Shown: in pieces, positions 36,490 to 44,678 of the stretch
Numbering within the stretch: the first letter of the stretch is position 1
Layout: each line of letters opens with the position of its first letter
Source: an uncultured bacterium
Lineage (GTDB): Bacteria; Bacteroidota; Bacteroidia; Bacteroidales; Rikenellaceae
Assembly: GCA_905214725.1 (NCBI GenBank)
Contig: CAJMNH010000001.1
Coordinates: 124,001-188,000 of the forward strand
Direction of reading: 5' to 3'
Length of the DNA stretch: 64,000 bases
Notes under the pieces: model-generated
Databases searched by the model: none
What the model was told of the DNA's origin: nothing
Seen by the model: only the letters and a program-made list of their open reading frames with translations
Made by a program: the position numbers and the translations under genes

Positions 36490-36633
36490 ATGAAACACGA
36501 AAAAGAGAAAGCAATTTACGTGCTTCCGCAAATCGATGTGACTCCCATCGCTGTGGAACGGGGATTCGAAGGCTCATGGGCCGGAGAGAGCGACAATGAA
36601 GAATACGATATTGAAAAAGAGGTTTGGGGATAA
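36490..36633 (+). CDS. 47-residue acidic small protein upstream of the fimbrillin-like gene
   Basis: ATG 36490 to TAA 36631. Sequence pattern MKHEKEKAIYVLPQIDVTPI then an acidic tail ending in EKEVWG. The 'K-Y-x-x-P-x-I-x-V-x-x-I' type opening is common in short Bacteroidota ORFs placed just before surface-protein genes. It sits 19 bases upstream of the lipoprotein gene. It could be a leader ORF or a small regulatory or secreted peptide. Confidence 0.55.
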   Translation: MKHEKEKAIYVLPQIDVTPIAVERGFEGSWAGESDNEEYDIEKEVWG

Positions 36634-36652
36634 CCCGTAAATCTGAGAAACT

Positions 36653-38674
36653 ATGAATAAAATATACATCGCACTTGGAGTAGCGGGATTGCTCTTCGCC
36701 TCCTGTCAGAAAGACAACGAAACCTCGACGCAACTTCCGCCGGTCAGTCCGAAACGGATCACGACGCTGCTCGCCACCATCGACGATTCGGCGCCGGAAT
36801 CGCGTACGTACCTTGACGAAGACGCGACGGTCGGACTCGGACGGGTAAAGTGGGAGCTTTACGACGTCGTGGCTCTCTATATGACCGGCGCATTCGATCA
36901 GCGGGTACAGGAACTCGCCGACAGTGTCGATCAGGGATTGCCGCCCTCCATTCAGTTTGTTACGCCCGAATTCTATGTGGTTCGCAGTCCCGAGTCCATT
37001 GATAATACCACGGCGACCCTTACGGGCACCAGTTCGGTTACGCCGCTCGCTTCGGACACCTATGTGGCTTTCTGTCCCTACCGGCGCGTCAGCACCGACG
37101 CATGGGAGGTCGGTCGCACCTACATCAAAGCGACGCTGGCCGAACAGCAGAGCCATCCTTTCCAGTTCAAGGAACTGGGTATGATGGTCGCCAGAACCCC
37201 GAATTCGGGTTTCGAGCAAATCAAACTGACGTTCAAGAATATCTTCCCGATTTTGAAGTTCTCGCTCACGGGCAATCAGACGTTGGCCTCGATCAAATTT
37301 CGGGGCAACGACAACGAACCTGTCGCCGGGGCGTTCAAGCTCGACATCTCAGGCGATAACTACATGGACGCCGATTTCTCGGCTTCGACCGTCAGGGAAG
37401 TTTCGCTCACCTGCGGCGTACAACTTTCGGCTACGCCCCAGACCTTCTATCTGGTCGTTCCGCCTCAGACCTACGCCAAAGGCTATACCGTCGATTTCGT
37501 TGCCAACGACGGCAGCACGATGACGCAGGTCGTCAGCAACGGCATTCCCAAAACGTTGGTCCGCAGTAAAATCTACGAATACCCGACGTTGGAGTTCGCA
37601 CCGCAGTCGACGGCCGACGCCGCCTGCGACTGGCTGTGGCAAAGCGAAGCGGGGCTGGTATCGAACGTCGGCTTCGATGAGCTGCCCGGTGCCATCGACT
37701 TGGGCGACGCTGCCAACTGCTTCATCGTCAACGCTGCCGGCAACTACAAGTTCAAGGCGGTCAAGGGCGACGGTTCGGCCATCGACGGTGTCGACGGCTA
37801 CATTTACTTCACGGCGGGAGTGGCCAAGGGCAACGCTGTGATCGGCGCCTTCGCGAACCGGCAGGTGACATGGAGCTGGCATATCTGGTGCACCGATACG
37901 CCCGTCGAGAAAGAGGCCGCCTCCGGTTATACGATTCTCGACCGCAATCTCGGTGCTACCTCTGCCACGCCGGGTAACGCCTCCTCCTACGGACTTTATT
38001 ACCAGTGGGGCCGCAAGGATCCGTTCGTCGGATCGAGAACGGTCGGAAGCGACGTTACGATGAACGGCGCCAGCGAAACCGCAGCGTTCGGAACGCTGAC
38101 GGCGGCATACGAGAAGAATACGGTCGATGCGACGACCTACTCGTTCGGCGTGATCGATAACAACGACGTCGCCATTACCGACTGCGTCGCTTACACCGTT
38201 CAGCATCCGACAACCTTCATAAAGTATATTGCCGCCATCGACAATAGCGGCATATCGACGTGGTTCAACGCCGATATAGCGAATTTTGTCAACTTGTGGG
38301 GCGGGGTATCGGGCCAAAAATCGCTCTATGACCCGTGTCCGGCAGGCTACAAGGTTCCCGTAAACAGCACCGAAGCATGGAACGGCTTCACCAAGGACAA
38401 CGTAACGTCGTCCGCCGGTTCGTACGGCGTTACGCTCAACGATGCGTTCTATCCCTGCGCCGGCTGGCGCGATGTAGGCGGAATGCTCAAACAGATCGGA
38501 ACCTATGCCAAGAGTTCGAGCGCCACAGCGCCGACGAATCAAGCCAATATCCTTCAGATCATGTATTATAAGGCTACGGCTTCGGCATCGACCTATACGA
38601 CCATGTTCTCCAACGCCGGAAAAAGTTACATCGGCGGCGGCGTGCCGGTACGCTGTGTGAAGGTTGCACCGTAA
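36653..38674 (+). CDS. fimbrillin-like lipoprotein with FISUMP-type C-terminal domain
   Basis: 673 residues. Signal peptide with lipobox LLFASC (Cys about 18). Residues 30-310 have the two-domain fimbrillin layout (ESRTYLDED, YVAFCPYRR, LKFSLTGNQTLASIKFRGND, VVPPQTY). The C-terminal third carries the Fibrobacter-paralogue (FISUMP) pattern: ILDRNLGATSATPGN, YGLYYQWGRKDPFVG, YDPCPAGYKVPV, FYPCAGWRD and VRCVK at the end. It is probably a surface adhesin or fimbrial tip/shaft component exported as a lipoprotein. Base composition returns to the GC-rich core style. Closed by a strong terminator. Confidence 0.85.
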   Translation: MNKIYIALGVAGLLFASCQKDNETSTQLPPVSPKRITTLLATIDDSAPESRTYLDEDATVGLGRVKWELYDVVALYMTGAFDQRVQELADSVDQGLPPSIQFVTPEFYVVRSPESIDNTTATLTGTSSVTPLASDTYVAFCPYRRVSTDAWEVGRTYIKATLAEQQSHPFQFKELGMMVARTPNSGFEQIKLTFKNIFPILKFSLTGNQTLASIKFRGNDNEPVAGAFKLDISGDNYMDADFSASTVREVSLTCGVQLSATPQTFYLVVPPQTYAKGYTVDFVANDGSTMTQVVSNGIPKTLVRSKIYEYPTLEFAPQSTADAACDWLWQSEAGLVSNVGFDELPGAIDLGDAANCFIVNAAGNYKFKAVKGDGSAIDGVDGYIYFTAGVAKGNAVIGAFANRQVTWSWHIWCTDTPVEKEAASGYTILDRNLGATSATPGNASSYGLYYQWGRKDPFVGSRTVGSDVTMNGASETAAFGTLTAAYEKNTVDATTYSFGVIDNNDVAITDCVAYTVQHPTTFIKYIAAIDNSGISTWFNADIANFVNLWGGVSGQKSLYDPCPAGYKVPVNSTEAWNGFTKDNVTSSAGSYGVTLNDAFYPCAGWRDVGGMLKQIGTYAKSSSATAPTNQANILQIMYYKATASASTYTTMFSNAGKSYIGGGVPVRCVKVAP

Positions 38675-38694
38675 ATTCGCGACGGCATAAACCG

Positions 38695-38735
38695 AACCGG
38701 ACGGAATCTTCTACAAGATTCCGTCTGGTTTCCTT
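38695..38735 (+). terminator. terminator after the fimbrillin-like gene
   Basis: AACCGGACGGAATCTT-ctac-AAGATTCCGTCTGGTT stem (one wobble) with TTCCTTTT tail. Just after it, 38770-38797 on the minus strand reads like a tRNA T-arm (GGGGTTCGATCCCT) but no full tRNA folds. Confidence 0.8.
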
Positions 38736-38796
38736 TTCAGAACGAAGATGCGATTATTCTCCTCCGCAGGGCTGGACGCCGAGGGATCGAACCCCG

Positions 38797-39567
38797 TCAA
38801 CGTTTCACGACGATCAGGTCGACGCCCGCCTCCTCGATCAGTTTGCGGTACTGTTCCGAAATACCGTCATCGGTAACGATGCAGTCGATCTGCTCCATCG
38901 AGCAGATGCGGCCGAAGCCGCGCCGCCCGAATTTCGACGAGTCGGCCAGCACGATGTTCTTGGCCGAAGCCCGCATCATCTTCTGCGTGAGTGCGGCCTC
39001 CTCGGCCGTGGCGCAGGTGATGCCGAAATTGGAATCGATTCCGTCCGCGCCGAAGAACAATTTGGAGCAGACGACGTTTTCAAATCCCTGCGCCGCATAT
39101 TCGCCCCGTACGGAGAGCGATTTCTTATAGAGCACGCCGCCCAAAACCGTCACTGTCGTATCCTCCAACTCGTTCATCAGCATCGCCACGCGGAGCGACG
39201 GAGTCACGACGTTGAGATGTTCGACAGGCCGTATCCGCTCGGCGAAGGCATAGACGGTCGAGCCCGAAGCGATAAAAACCGAATCGTTGGCGCGGATCAA
39301 CTTGACCGCCTCCGCGGCGATCTTCTGTTTGATCTCGCTGTTGACATTGCTTTTGACGTGCACGCTGACATCCTGCACCAGCGGATTGACCGGACTGGCG
39401 CTGCCGTGCGCACGGTAGAGCAGATTCTTGCTCTCCAGAAACTCCATGTCCTTGCGGACGGTCGCTTTGGTCACGTTCATCTCGACGGCCATATCGGCCA
39501 CCCGAACGAATCCGTAACGGGTCAATGCGTCGAGAATATATTTGCGTCGTTCGGCAATGCTTAACAT
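38797..39567 (-). CDS. DeoR-family transcriptional regulator
   Basis: 256 residues from ATG 39567 (MLSIAERRKYILD), the family's usual length; the frame extends 91 codons upstream but without family similarity. N-terminal winged helix-turn-helix with YGFVRVADMAVEMNVTKATVRKDM (about 15-38), then a sugar-phosphate-binding domain of the ribose-isomerase-like type (FIASGSTVYAFAERI, VVTPSLRVAMLMN, ADSSKFGRRGFGRI). Such regulators usually repress sugar genes and release DNA on binding a phosphorylated sugar. It is divergent from a glycerophosphodiesterase and araD, its likely targets. Confidence 0.92.
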   Translation of the reverse strand: MLSIAERRKYILDALTRYGFVRVADMAVEMNVTKATVRKDMEFLESKNLLYRAHGSASPVNPLVQDVSVHVKSNVNSEIKQKIAAEAVKLIRANDSVFIASGSTVYAFAERIRPVEHLNVVTPSLRVAMLMNELEDTTVTVLGGVLYKKSLSVRGEYAAQGFENVVCSKLFFGADGIDSNFGITCATAEEAALTQKMMRASAKNIVLADSSKFGRRGFGRICSMEQIDCIVTDDGISEQYRKLIEEAGVDLIVVKR

Positions 39568-39674
39568 ACTTTTATTTTTTGATTCCTTCGTAACGATACT
39601 ACAAGCCGGCCGCAAGGGCTGATCCGCCGGACTATGCCGAGGCCCAGTCTGTTTAAGCGGAGGCTTGTTTTCCG

Positions 39675-39682
39675 CAAAGGTA
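39675..39682 (-). promoter_or_regulatory. -7 box (TACCTTTG) for the DeoR-family gene
   Basis: Exact TAnnTTTG match on the minus strand, about 108 bases upstream of the ATG at 39567. Confidence 0.5.
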
Positions 39683-39881
39683 ACTATTTTTTCATCAATC
39701 CGGTTCGATCCTGCACCGGCGACGCAAAACACCGGCCGGCGATGCGAATCGTCCGAATAACAAAGAGAAATCATTTTTTCAACAACCGTCAACTGTTTTT
39801 CGTTTAATGGGTTGTATTCTGTAAAAAACCAATAAAACATAGCTATAAACGAAAATAATTATATGAAAAGAAATGAATTTA

Positions 39882-39912
39882 TTTGTCAAAACGAAAAATA
39901 TACATATATTTG
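39882..39912 (+). promoter_or_regulatory. promoter for the GDPD-araD operon
   Basis: Perfect Bacteroidota promoter: TTTG at 39882-39885, exactly 19 bases, TATATTTG at 39905-39912. Leader of about 115 bases. Confidence 0.8.
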
Positions 39913-40029
39913 TTCTGCGATTTGCAGCCGAACAAGGTGACGGCTGGCTGAAAACAGAATCCGGTTTCGATCGGATGAAACCCGACTTTCGGCCGGACGT
40001 GAAAAATTAACGGACAAACGACAGTCAAT

Positions 40030-40824
40030 ATGAAAAAACTACTCTTGACAATCGGACTCGCAGCAAGCGTATTGACGCTTGCCGCACAGCCCAAAGTGGT
40101 CGCGCACCGCGGATTCTATGCTACCGAGGGTTCGTGGGAGAATACCGTATCGAGTTTGCGCAATGCCCAGAGGTTGGGTGTCTACGGCGTCGAGTTCGAC
40201 GTTAACATGACGGCCGACGACTCTCTGATCGTCTATCACGGTCCGAAGATTCTCGACACGAAACTCCACGCTCAGAAAAACAAGTATGCCGAAATTCGCG
40301 CCGTGAAACTGCCTTATGGGCTTGAGATTTCCACCTTGCGGGAGTTCTTTGCGCAAGGCAAGGAGGAGCCTTCGACCAAACTGATTCTCGAAATCAAGAA
40401 GCATGCAACGCCGCAGCGCGAAACGCAGGTCGAGGAAGCTATCCTCCGGTTGGCGCGGGAAATGGACCTCGTGCCGCAGATCGAATTCATCTCTTTCAGC
40501 CGACACGCCTGCGACGAAGTGCTCCGCCTGCAACCCGACGCCGTCGTCGTCTACGTCAGCAGCGACATGCAGGCCATGCGTCCTGCCGAAGCGAAAAAAC
40601 GGGGTTATCAGGGACTTTCCTATCAACTCGGCGTGCTGATGAACCGGCCCGACATGGTCGATGAAGCCAACGGGCAGGGTATCGCCACCACGCTCTGGAT
40701 GGTCAATGATTGCGAACTGATCGACTGGGCGGCCCGTCACGGCATTACGTACGTATCGACCGATTGTCCCGATAAGGCGAAGGCCTATCTGGAAGCGGTC
40801 GCAGCTTATAAAAACAAAGAATAA
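40030..40824 (+). CDS. secreted glycerophosphodiester phosphodiesterase
   Basis: 264 residues. Signal peptide MKKLLLTIGLAASVLTLAAQ, then a GDPD TIM barrel. Catalytic landmarks: VVAHRGFYATEGSWENT (His-Arg and Glu) and EFDVNMTADDSLIVYHG (Glu, Asp and second His). It splits glycerophosphodiesters to glycerol 3-phosphate and an alcohol in the periplasm. The araD gene follows 3 bases after the stop. The regulator opposite suggests induction by a sugar-phosphate signal. Confidence 0.92.
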   Translation: MKKLLLTIGLAASVLTLAAQPKVVAHRGFYATEGSWENTVSSLRNAQRLGVYGVEFDVNMTADDSLIVYHGPKILDTKLHAQKNKYAEIRAVKLPYGLEISTLREFFAQGKEEPSTKLILEIKKHATPQRETQVEEAILRLAREMDLVPQIEFISFSRHACDEVLRLQPDAVVVYVSSDMQAMRPAEAKKRGYQGLSYQLGVLMNRPDMVDEANGQGIATTLWMVNDCELIDWAARHGITYVSTDCPDKAKAYLEAVAAYKNKE

Positions 40825-40827
40825 ACG

Positions 40828-41517
40828 ATGTTGGAGGTACTGAAAGAGGAGGTTCTGTCCGCAAATCTCGATTTGGTGCGTCACGGTCTGGTGCTTTTTA
40901 CTTGGGGGAATGTATCGGCTATCGACCGTGCGAGCGGCCGGGTCGTCATCAAGCCCAGCGGCGTGGCATACGAGGCGCTGAAAGCGGAAGATATGGTGGT
41001 GGTCGATCTCGACGGCCGCGTCGTCGAGGGACGGCTCCGCCCTTCGTCCGATACGCCGACCCATCTGGCGCTCTACCGCGCTTTCGACGGGATCGGCGGC
41101 GTGGTGCACACGCATTCGACCTATGCGACGGCGTGGGCGCAGGCAGGGCTGGATATTCCTTCGTTGGGAACGACGCATGCCGACTATTTTCATCAGGCCA
41201 TTCCTTGTACGGCCGATATGACCGAAGTCCAGATCGACGGCGACTATGAAGCCGAGACGGGAGCGGTCATCGTCGAGCGGTTTCGCCGGCTCGATCCGCT
41301 CCACACGCCGGGAGTGTTGGTGAAAAACCATGGCCCTTTCGCATGGGGGCTCGATGCGCACGAAGCGGTGTACAATGCTGCGGTGCTGGAACAGGTCGCT
41401 CATATGACCTTCGTTACGAAACTGCTCGATCCGACGGCCGACATCGCCCCCTCGCTGATCGAAAAACATTTCCGGCGCAAGCACGGCCCTGACGCCTATT
41501 ACGGACAAAAAGAATAA
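40828..41517 (+). CDS. araD: L-ribulose-5-phosphate 4-epimerase
   Basis: 229 residues, the family's usual length. Zn-binding HTHS (VVHTHSTYATAWAQAGL, about residues 93-109) and a later His (VKNHGPFAWG) are present; substrate-site GNVSAID and KPSGVAY occur near the N-terminus. It interconverts L-ribulose 5-phosphate and D-xylulose 5-phosphate, feeding pentoses to the pentose phosphate pathway. No araA or araB neighbour, so the partner enzymes are elsewhere, or a related substrate such as L-xylulose 5-phosphate or another ribulose phosphate is used. Ends with a strong terminator. Confidence 0.9.
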   Translation: MLEVLKEEVLSANLDLVRHGLVLFTWGNVSAIDRASGRVVIKPSGVAYEALKAEDMVVVDLDGRVVEGRLRPSSDTPTHLALYRAFDGIGGVVHTHSTYATAWAQAGLDIPSLGTTHADYFHQAIPCTADMTEVQIDGDYEAETGAVIVERFRRLDPLHTPGVLVKNHGPFAWGLDAHEAVYNAAVLEQVAHMTFVTKLLDPTADIAPSLIEKHFRRKHGPDAYYGQKE

Positions 41518-41530
41518 TTGTCCGGCTTTG

Positions 41531-41564
41531 CGGACGGCGCCGATTTTCGGCGCCGTCCGTTTTT
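41531..41564 (+). terminator. terminator of the GDPD-araD operon
   Basis: CGGACGGCGCCG-attt-CGGCGCCGTCCG type perfect 12-base stem followed by TTTTT. Confidence 0.88.
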
Positions 41565-41623
41565 ATCGGAGATCGAGATGACAAAAAATTGTGTGATTTG
41601 ACGAATTCGCGGTACTTAATAAA

Positions 41624-41655
41624 TTTGGTTCTGTGCTCGGCTTGTACTATCTTTG
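41624..41655 (+). promoter_or_regulatory. promoter for ffh
   Basis: TTTG at 41624-41627, 20 bases, TATCTTTG at 41648-41655; ATG at 41675. Confidence 0.75.
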
Positions 41656-41674
41656 TCGACAAATTCGAAACGCT

Positions 41675-43006
41675 ATGTTTGAAAACCTGACAGATAAACT
41701 CGAACGGTCGTTTAAAATTCTCAAGGGCGAAGGCCGCATCACCGAGATCAACATCGCCGAGACCCTCAAGGAGATCCGTCGTGCGCTGATCGACGCCGAC
41801 GTCAACTACAAAGTCGCCAAATCGTTTACCGACGAGGTAAAGCAGAAGGCGATGGGGCAGAATGTGCTGACCGCCGTCAAGCCGGGTCAGATGATGACCA
41901 AGATCGTGCGCGACGAACTGGCGCTGCTCATGGGCGGTACGGCGACCGACATCCGACTGGAGGGTACGCCGGCGGTAATCCTGATCGCCGGCCTGCAAGG
42001 TTCGGGTAAGACGACTTTTTCGGGCAAGTTGGCCGCCTTCCTCAAGGAGAAGAAGGATCGTCAGGTACTGCTCGTCGCCGGTGACCTCTACCGGCCGGCA
42101 GCCATCGACCAGTTGCAGGTGCTGGGCAGTCAGATCGGTGTGGAGGTCTACACCGAGGAGGGAAACATGCATCCCGTCGAGATTGCGCAGAACGCCATCA
42201 AGTATGCCCGCCAGAAAGGCTACAACGCGGTGATCGTCGATACGGCGGGCCGTCTGGCTGTGGACGAGGCGATGATGCAGGAGATCACGGCGATCAAGGC
42301 CGCCGTCAATCCCTGCGAAACGCTCTTCGTGGTCGACGCCATGACGGGTCAGGATGCCGTGAACACCGCCAAGGAGTTCAACGACAGGCTCGATTTCGAT
42401 GGCGTGGTGCTCACCAAACTCGACGGCGATACGCGCGGCGGCGCCGCGATCTCGATCCGTTCGGTGGTGGACAAACCGCTGAAATTCATATCGAGCGGCG
42501 AAAAGATGGACGCCCTGCAAGTCTTCCATCCCGAACGTATGGCCGATCGTATCCTCGGTATGGGCGATGTCGTATCGCTCGTCGAGCGAGCACAGGAGCA
42601 GTTCGACGAGGAGGAGGCGCGCAAACTGAAAAAGAAGCTCGTCAAGGATCAGTTCAATTTCAACGATTTTCTGGCACAGATCAATCAGATCAAGAAGATG
42701 GGTAACCTCAAAGACCTCGCTTCGATGATTCCCGGCATGGGCAAGGCGCTCAAAGGGGTCGAGATTTCGGACGACGTGTTCAAGCAGACCGAGGCGATCA
42801 TCGGCTCGATGACCCCCGCCGAACGCGAAAAGCCCGAAATTCTCAATGCCCGCCGCCGTGAGCGCATCGCCAAGGGCAGCGGTACCACGATGGCCGACGT
42901 CAACCGGCTCTTGAAGCAGTTCGACGACACGCGCAAGATGATGAAAATGGTCGCCGGCGGCGGCAAGATGAAGATGCCTAAAATGCCGGGCGGGTTCCGC
43001 CGGTAG
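41675..43006 (+). CDS. ffh: signal recognition particle protein Ffh
   Basis: 443 residues from ATG 41675; an upstream in-frame TTG would lie inside the promoter. NG domain: GLQGSGKTTFSGKLA (P-loop, about 106-120), DTAGRLAVDE, TKLDGDTRGGAA. The Met-rich M domain follows (about 300-435) with PGMGKAL, RRRERIAKGSG and a Met/Lys tail (KMPKMPGG). It binds signal sequences and 4.5S RNA and docks ribosomes at FtsY. Complete. Confidence 0.98.
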   Translation: MFENLTDKLERSFKILKGEGRITEINIAETLKEIRRALIDADVNYKVAKSFTDEVKQKAMGQNVLTAVKPGQMMTKIVRDELALLMGGTATDIRLEGTPAVILIAGLQGSGKTTFSGKLAAFLKEKKDRQVLLVAGDLYRPAAIDQLQVLGSQIGVEVYTEEGNMHPVEIAQNAIKYARQKGYNAVIVDTAGRLAVDEAMMQEITAIKAAVNPCETLFVVDAMTGQDAVNTAKEFNDRLDFDGVVLTKLDGDTRGGAAISIRSVVDKPLKFISSGEKMDALQVFHPERMADRILGMGDVVSLVERAQEQFDEEEARKLKKKLVKDQFNFNDFLAQINQIKKMGNLKDLASMIPGMGKALKGVEISDDVFKQTEAIIGSMTPAEREKPEILNARRRERIAKGSGTTMADVNRLLKQFDDTRKMMKMVAGGGKMKMPKMPGGFRR

Positions 43007-43032
43007 TACATATCGCGTAAGCATTCGATACA

Positions 43033-43063
43033 AAAGGCTCTCAATCGACAGAGAGCCTTTTTC
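43033..43063 (+). terminator. terminator after ffh
   Basis: AAAGGCTCTC-aatcgaca-GAGAGCCTTT followed by TT. Confidence 0.8.
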
Positions 43064-43318
43064 ATTTAACGGTATGCGAAAATTTATTGCGCTGCTGTCG
43101 TAAATCGTCGATCGACGAAATATCCGACTGTTGCATATCTGGATGAAAACGGGAGCTTGTCGTGCCGATTTCTGCCGGGGCAGCGATTCGCCGCACATCG
43201 AATCGCGATTCCCGAAAACATCGGAAAGAAGGAAACACGCTGTATATGCATTGCAGAGATATTTCCAGATCCGGCATTTATTATTGTCGGCGGCATGCCT
43301 ATGTCGGGGCAAAAAAAT
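43064..43318. other. gene-free stretch between ffh and tRNA-Gln
   Basis: No coding character on either strand. Confidence 0.5.
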
Positions 43319-43349
43319 TTTGCAATTTGAAATCTTTACTATACCTTTG
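43319..43349 (+). promoter_or_regulatory. promoter for tRNA-Gln
   Basis: TTTG at 43319-43322, exactly 19 bases, TACCTTTG at 43342-43349; mature tRNA begins at 43371. Confidence 0.75.
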
Positions 43350-43370
43350 CACAGCTTTCGAGCAACGGAT

Positions 43371-43441
43371 TGAGCTATGGTGTAATGGTAACACGTCAGA
43401 TTTTGGTTCTGAAATTTTGGGTTCGAGCCCCGATAGCTCAA
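43371..43441 (+). tRNA. tRNA-Gln (anticodon TTG)
   Basis: Folds fully: acceptor TGAGCTA/TAGCTCA, D arm GTGT..ACAC, anticodon stem TCAGA/TCTGA with loop TTTTGGT (TTG, reads CAA), T stem TTGGG/CCCGA with loop TTCGAGC. CCA is not encoded. A terminator follows directly. Confidence 0.95.
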
Positions 43442-43442
43442 C

Positions 43443-43480
43443 AAAAAGAGACCGATCTATACTGATCGGTCTCTTTTTGT
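43443..43480. terminator. bidirectional terminator for tRNA-Gln and the opposite thioesterase gene
   Basis: AAAAAGAGACCGATC-tatact-GATCGGTCTCTTTTT, perfect 15-base stem with T-runs both ways. Confidence 0.88.
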
Positions 43481-43491
43481 TCTTTTTGGTA

Positions 43492-43872
43492 TTACCGTCC
43501 GGCTTTTTCCATAAAACGCTTGCGGTCGACCATATAGCGGATATGAACGCCTTCGCCGATCATTCCCTCGGCGTCGCGCGCTCCGACATTGAACGTCAGC
43601 TTACGGCCTTCCACCTCGGACAGTACCGCCGTCGCCACGATCTCGGCGCCGAGTCCCGAAGGCTTGATATGCGTTACGTTCATTTCGGCCCCCACCGTCG
43701 TCGAACCTTCCGGCAGCGCCTCGGCGACGGCCGACATCGCCGCATTCTCCATCAATGCCACCATCGCCGGCGTAGCGAAAACGTCCAGATCGCCCGAACC
43801 CATCGCCGCCGCCGTATTTTCAGCGGCTACCGTCACCTTGCGCTGCGCCGATAATCCTTTTTCCAATCCCAT
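43492..43872 (-). CDS. hotdog-fold thioesterase (FlK-like)
   Basis: 126 residues, single hotdog domain. The pattern FATPAMVALMENAAMSAV (central helix, about 32-49), GAEMNVTHIKPSGLGAEI and FNVGARDAEGMIGEGVHIRYMVDRKRF matches the fluoroacetyl-CoA-thioesterase-like family. It probably hydrolyses a small acyl-CoA in the cytoplasm. Expressed from a promoter whose -7 box abuts that of the divergent gene at 43941. Confidence 0.88.
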   Translation of the reverse strand: MGLEKGLSAQRKVTVAAENTAAAMGSGDLDVFATPAMVALMENAAMSAVAEALPEGSTTVGAEMNVTHIKPSGLGAEIVATAVLSEVEGRKLTFNVGARDAEGMIGEGVHIRYMVDRKRFMEKAGR

Positions 43873-43907
43873 TTTTATTCCGTTGTTTCGTTAAAACAAA
43901 AATTCAT

Positions 43908-43923
43908 TACCTTTGCAAAGGTA
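43908..43923. promoter_or_regulatory. abutting divergent -7 boxes forming a 16-base palindrome
   Basis: TACCTTTG (plus strand, 43908-43915) directly followed by CAAAGGTA (43916-43923), which is TACCTTTG on the minus strand. One box serves the gene at 43941 and the other the gene starting at 43872. Confidence 0.7.
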
Positions 43924-43940
43924 GAAATTTTTCGGGGCCT

Positions 43941-44513
43941 ATGAAAAAATGCCTTTTCCTTCTATTGGCAGTATTGCTATCCGCTCCGCAAATCGCAGCG
44001 CAACAGCCTCCGGGCGTCGCCTATCAGGAGTGGCAGGTGGTTGCCGGCGATACGATTCCCAGTGTCCATATCCGGCCCGTACAGGTCTTTGCCCGTGGGG
44101 CCGATCTGCGTCGCTACCGCCGGTTGGTCGCGGCCGTCAAAAAAGTCTATCCCGTAGCGAAGATCGCCAAAGCGCGCATGGCGGAAATGGAGGCCGAGTT
44201 GCAGCGTCTGCCGACTAAAAAAGCCCAGAAAGCCTATATCAAGGACGTCTACCGCCAAATCAAGGAGGAGTATACCCCCATCGTCAAACACATGACCCGT
44301 ACACAGGGCAAAGTGCTGCTCAAACTCATCGACCGTGAGACGGACTACACCGCCTATGAAGTGCTGCGGGAGTTTCGGGGCGGTTTCGTTGCGGGGTTCT
44401 GGCAGACGATGTCGCGTATCTTCGGGCAGGATCTCAAATCGGAGTATGACGCCGAGGGCGACGATCGCCTGCTCGAACAGATCGTTCGCTATTACGAGGC
44501 GGGACTGCTCTGA
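43941..44513 (+). CDS. DUF4294-family secreted protein
   Basis: 190 residues. Signal peptide ending near IAAQ (about 20). The family core is visible: RRLVAAVKKVYPVAKIAKARMAEME, then KAYIKDVYRQIKEEYTPIVKHMTRTQGKVLLKLIDRETDYTAYEVL with the conserved TRTQGKVLLKLIDRET, and FWQTMSRIFGQDLKSEYDAEGDD at the end. Helical, periplasmic. Function not established for the family; it is confined to Bacteroidota as far as I know. Confidence 0.88.
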   Translation: MKKCLFLLLAVLLSAPQIAAQQPPGVAYQEWQVVAGDTIPSVHIRPVQVFARGADLRRYRRLVAAVKKVYPVAKIAKARMAEMEAELQRLPTKKAQKAYIKDVYRQIKEEYTPIVKHMTRTQGKVLLKLIDRETDYTAYEVLREFRGGFVAGFWQTMSRIFGQDLKSEYDAEGDDRLLEQIVRYYEAGLL

Positions 44514-44608
44514 CTTTTTTCCGCAGACCGTAGTTGGCCTATAAGGAATTCGTGATAATGCCGAATCGACTTTCCGGCGTCCCCTTCTTCTGATTTGACA
44601 GTTACGAA

Positions 44609-44633
44609 AAAGCAGCCCGACATCGGACTGCTT
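44609..44633 (-). terminator. terminator after the DUF2795 gene
   Basis: On the minus strand AGCAGTCCGATGTCGGGCTGCT followed by TTTTCG. Confidence 0.6.
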
Positions 44634-44678
44634 CTGATTTTCTGATAAGTGCAACTGCTCTATTCAGCGCAAATGCCT

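Larger units (their letters stand above)
39568..40029. other. divergent regulatory region between deoR-type gene and GDPD gene
   Basis: 462 bases without coding character. It holds a minus-strand TACCTTTG box at 39675-39682 for the regulator and an excellent promoter at 39882-39912 for the opposite operon, leaving about 200 bases between for operators. Confidence 0.6.

Noticed and set aside
38761..38800. Possible tRNA gene from a T-arm-like sequence
   Set aside because: Only the 3' half can be drawn; no anticodon or D arm is present.
41414..43444. Minus-strand ORF of 676 codons spanning ffh
   Set aside because: Antisense to ffh and runs across its promoter and terminator; no coding motifs.
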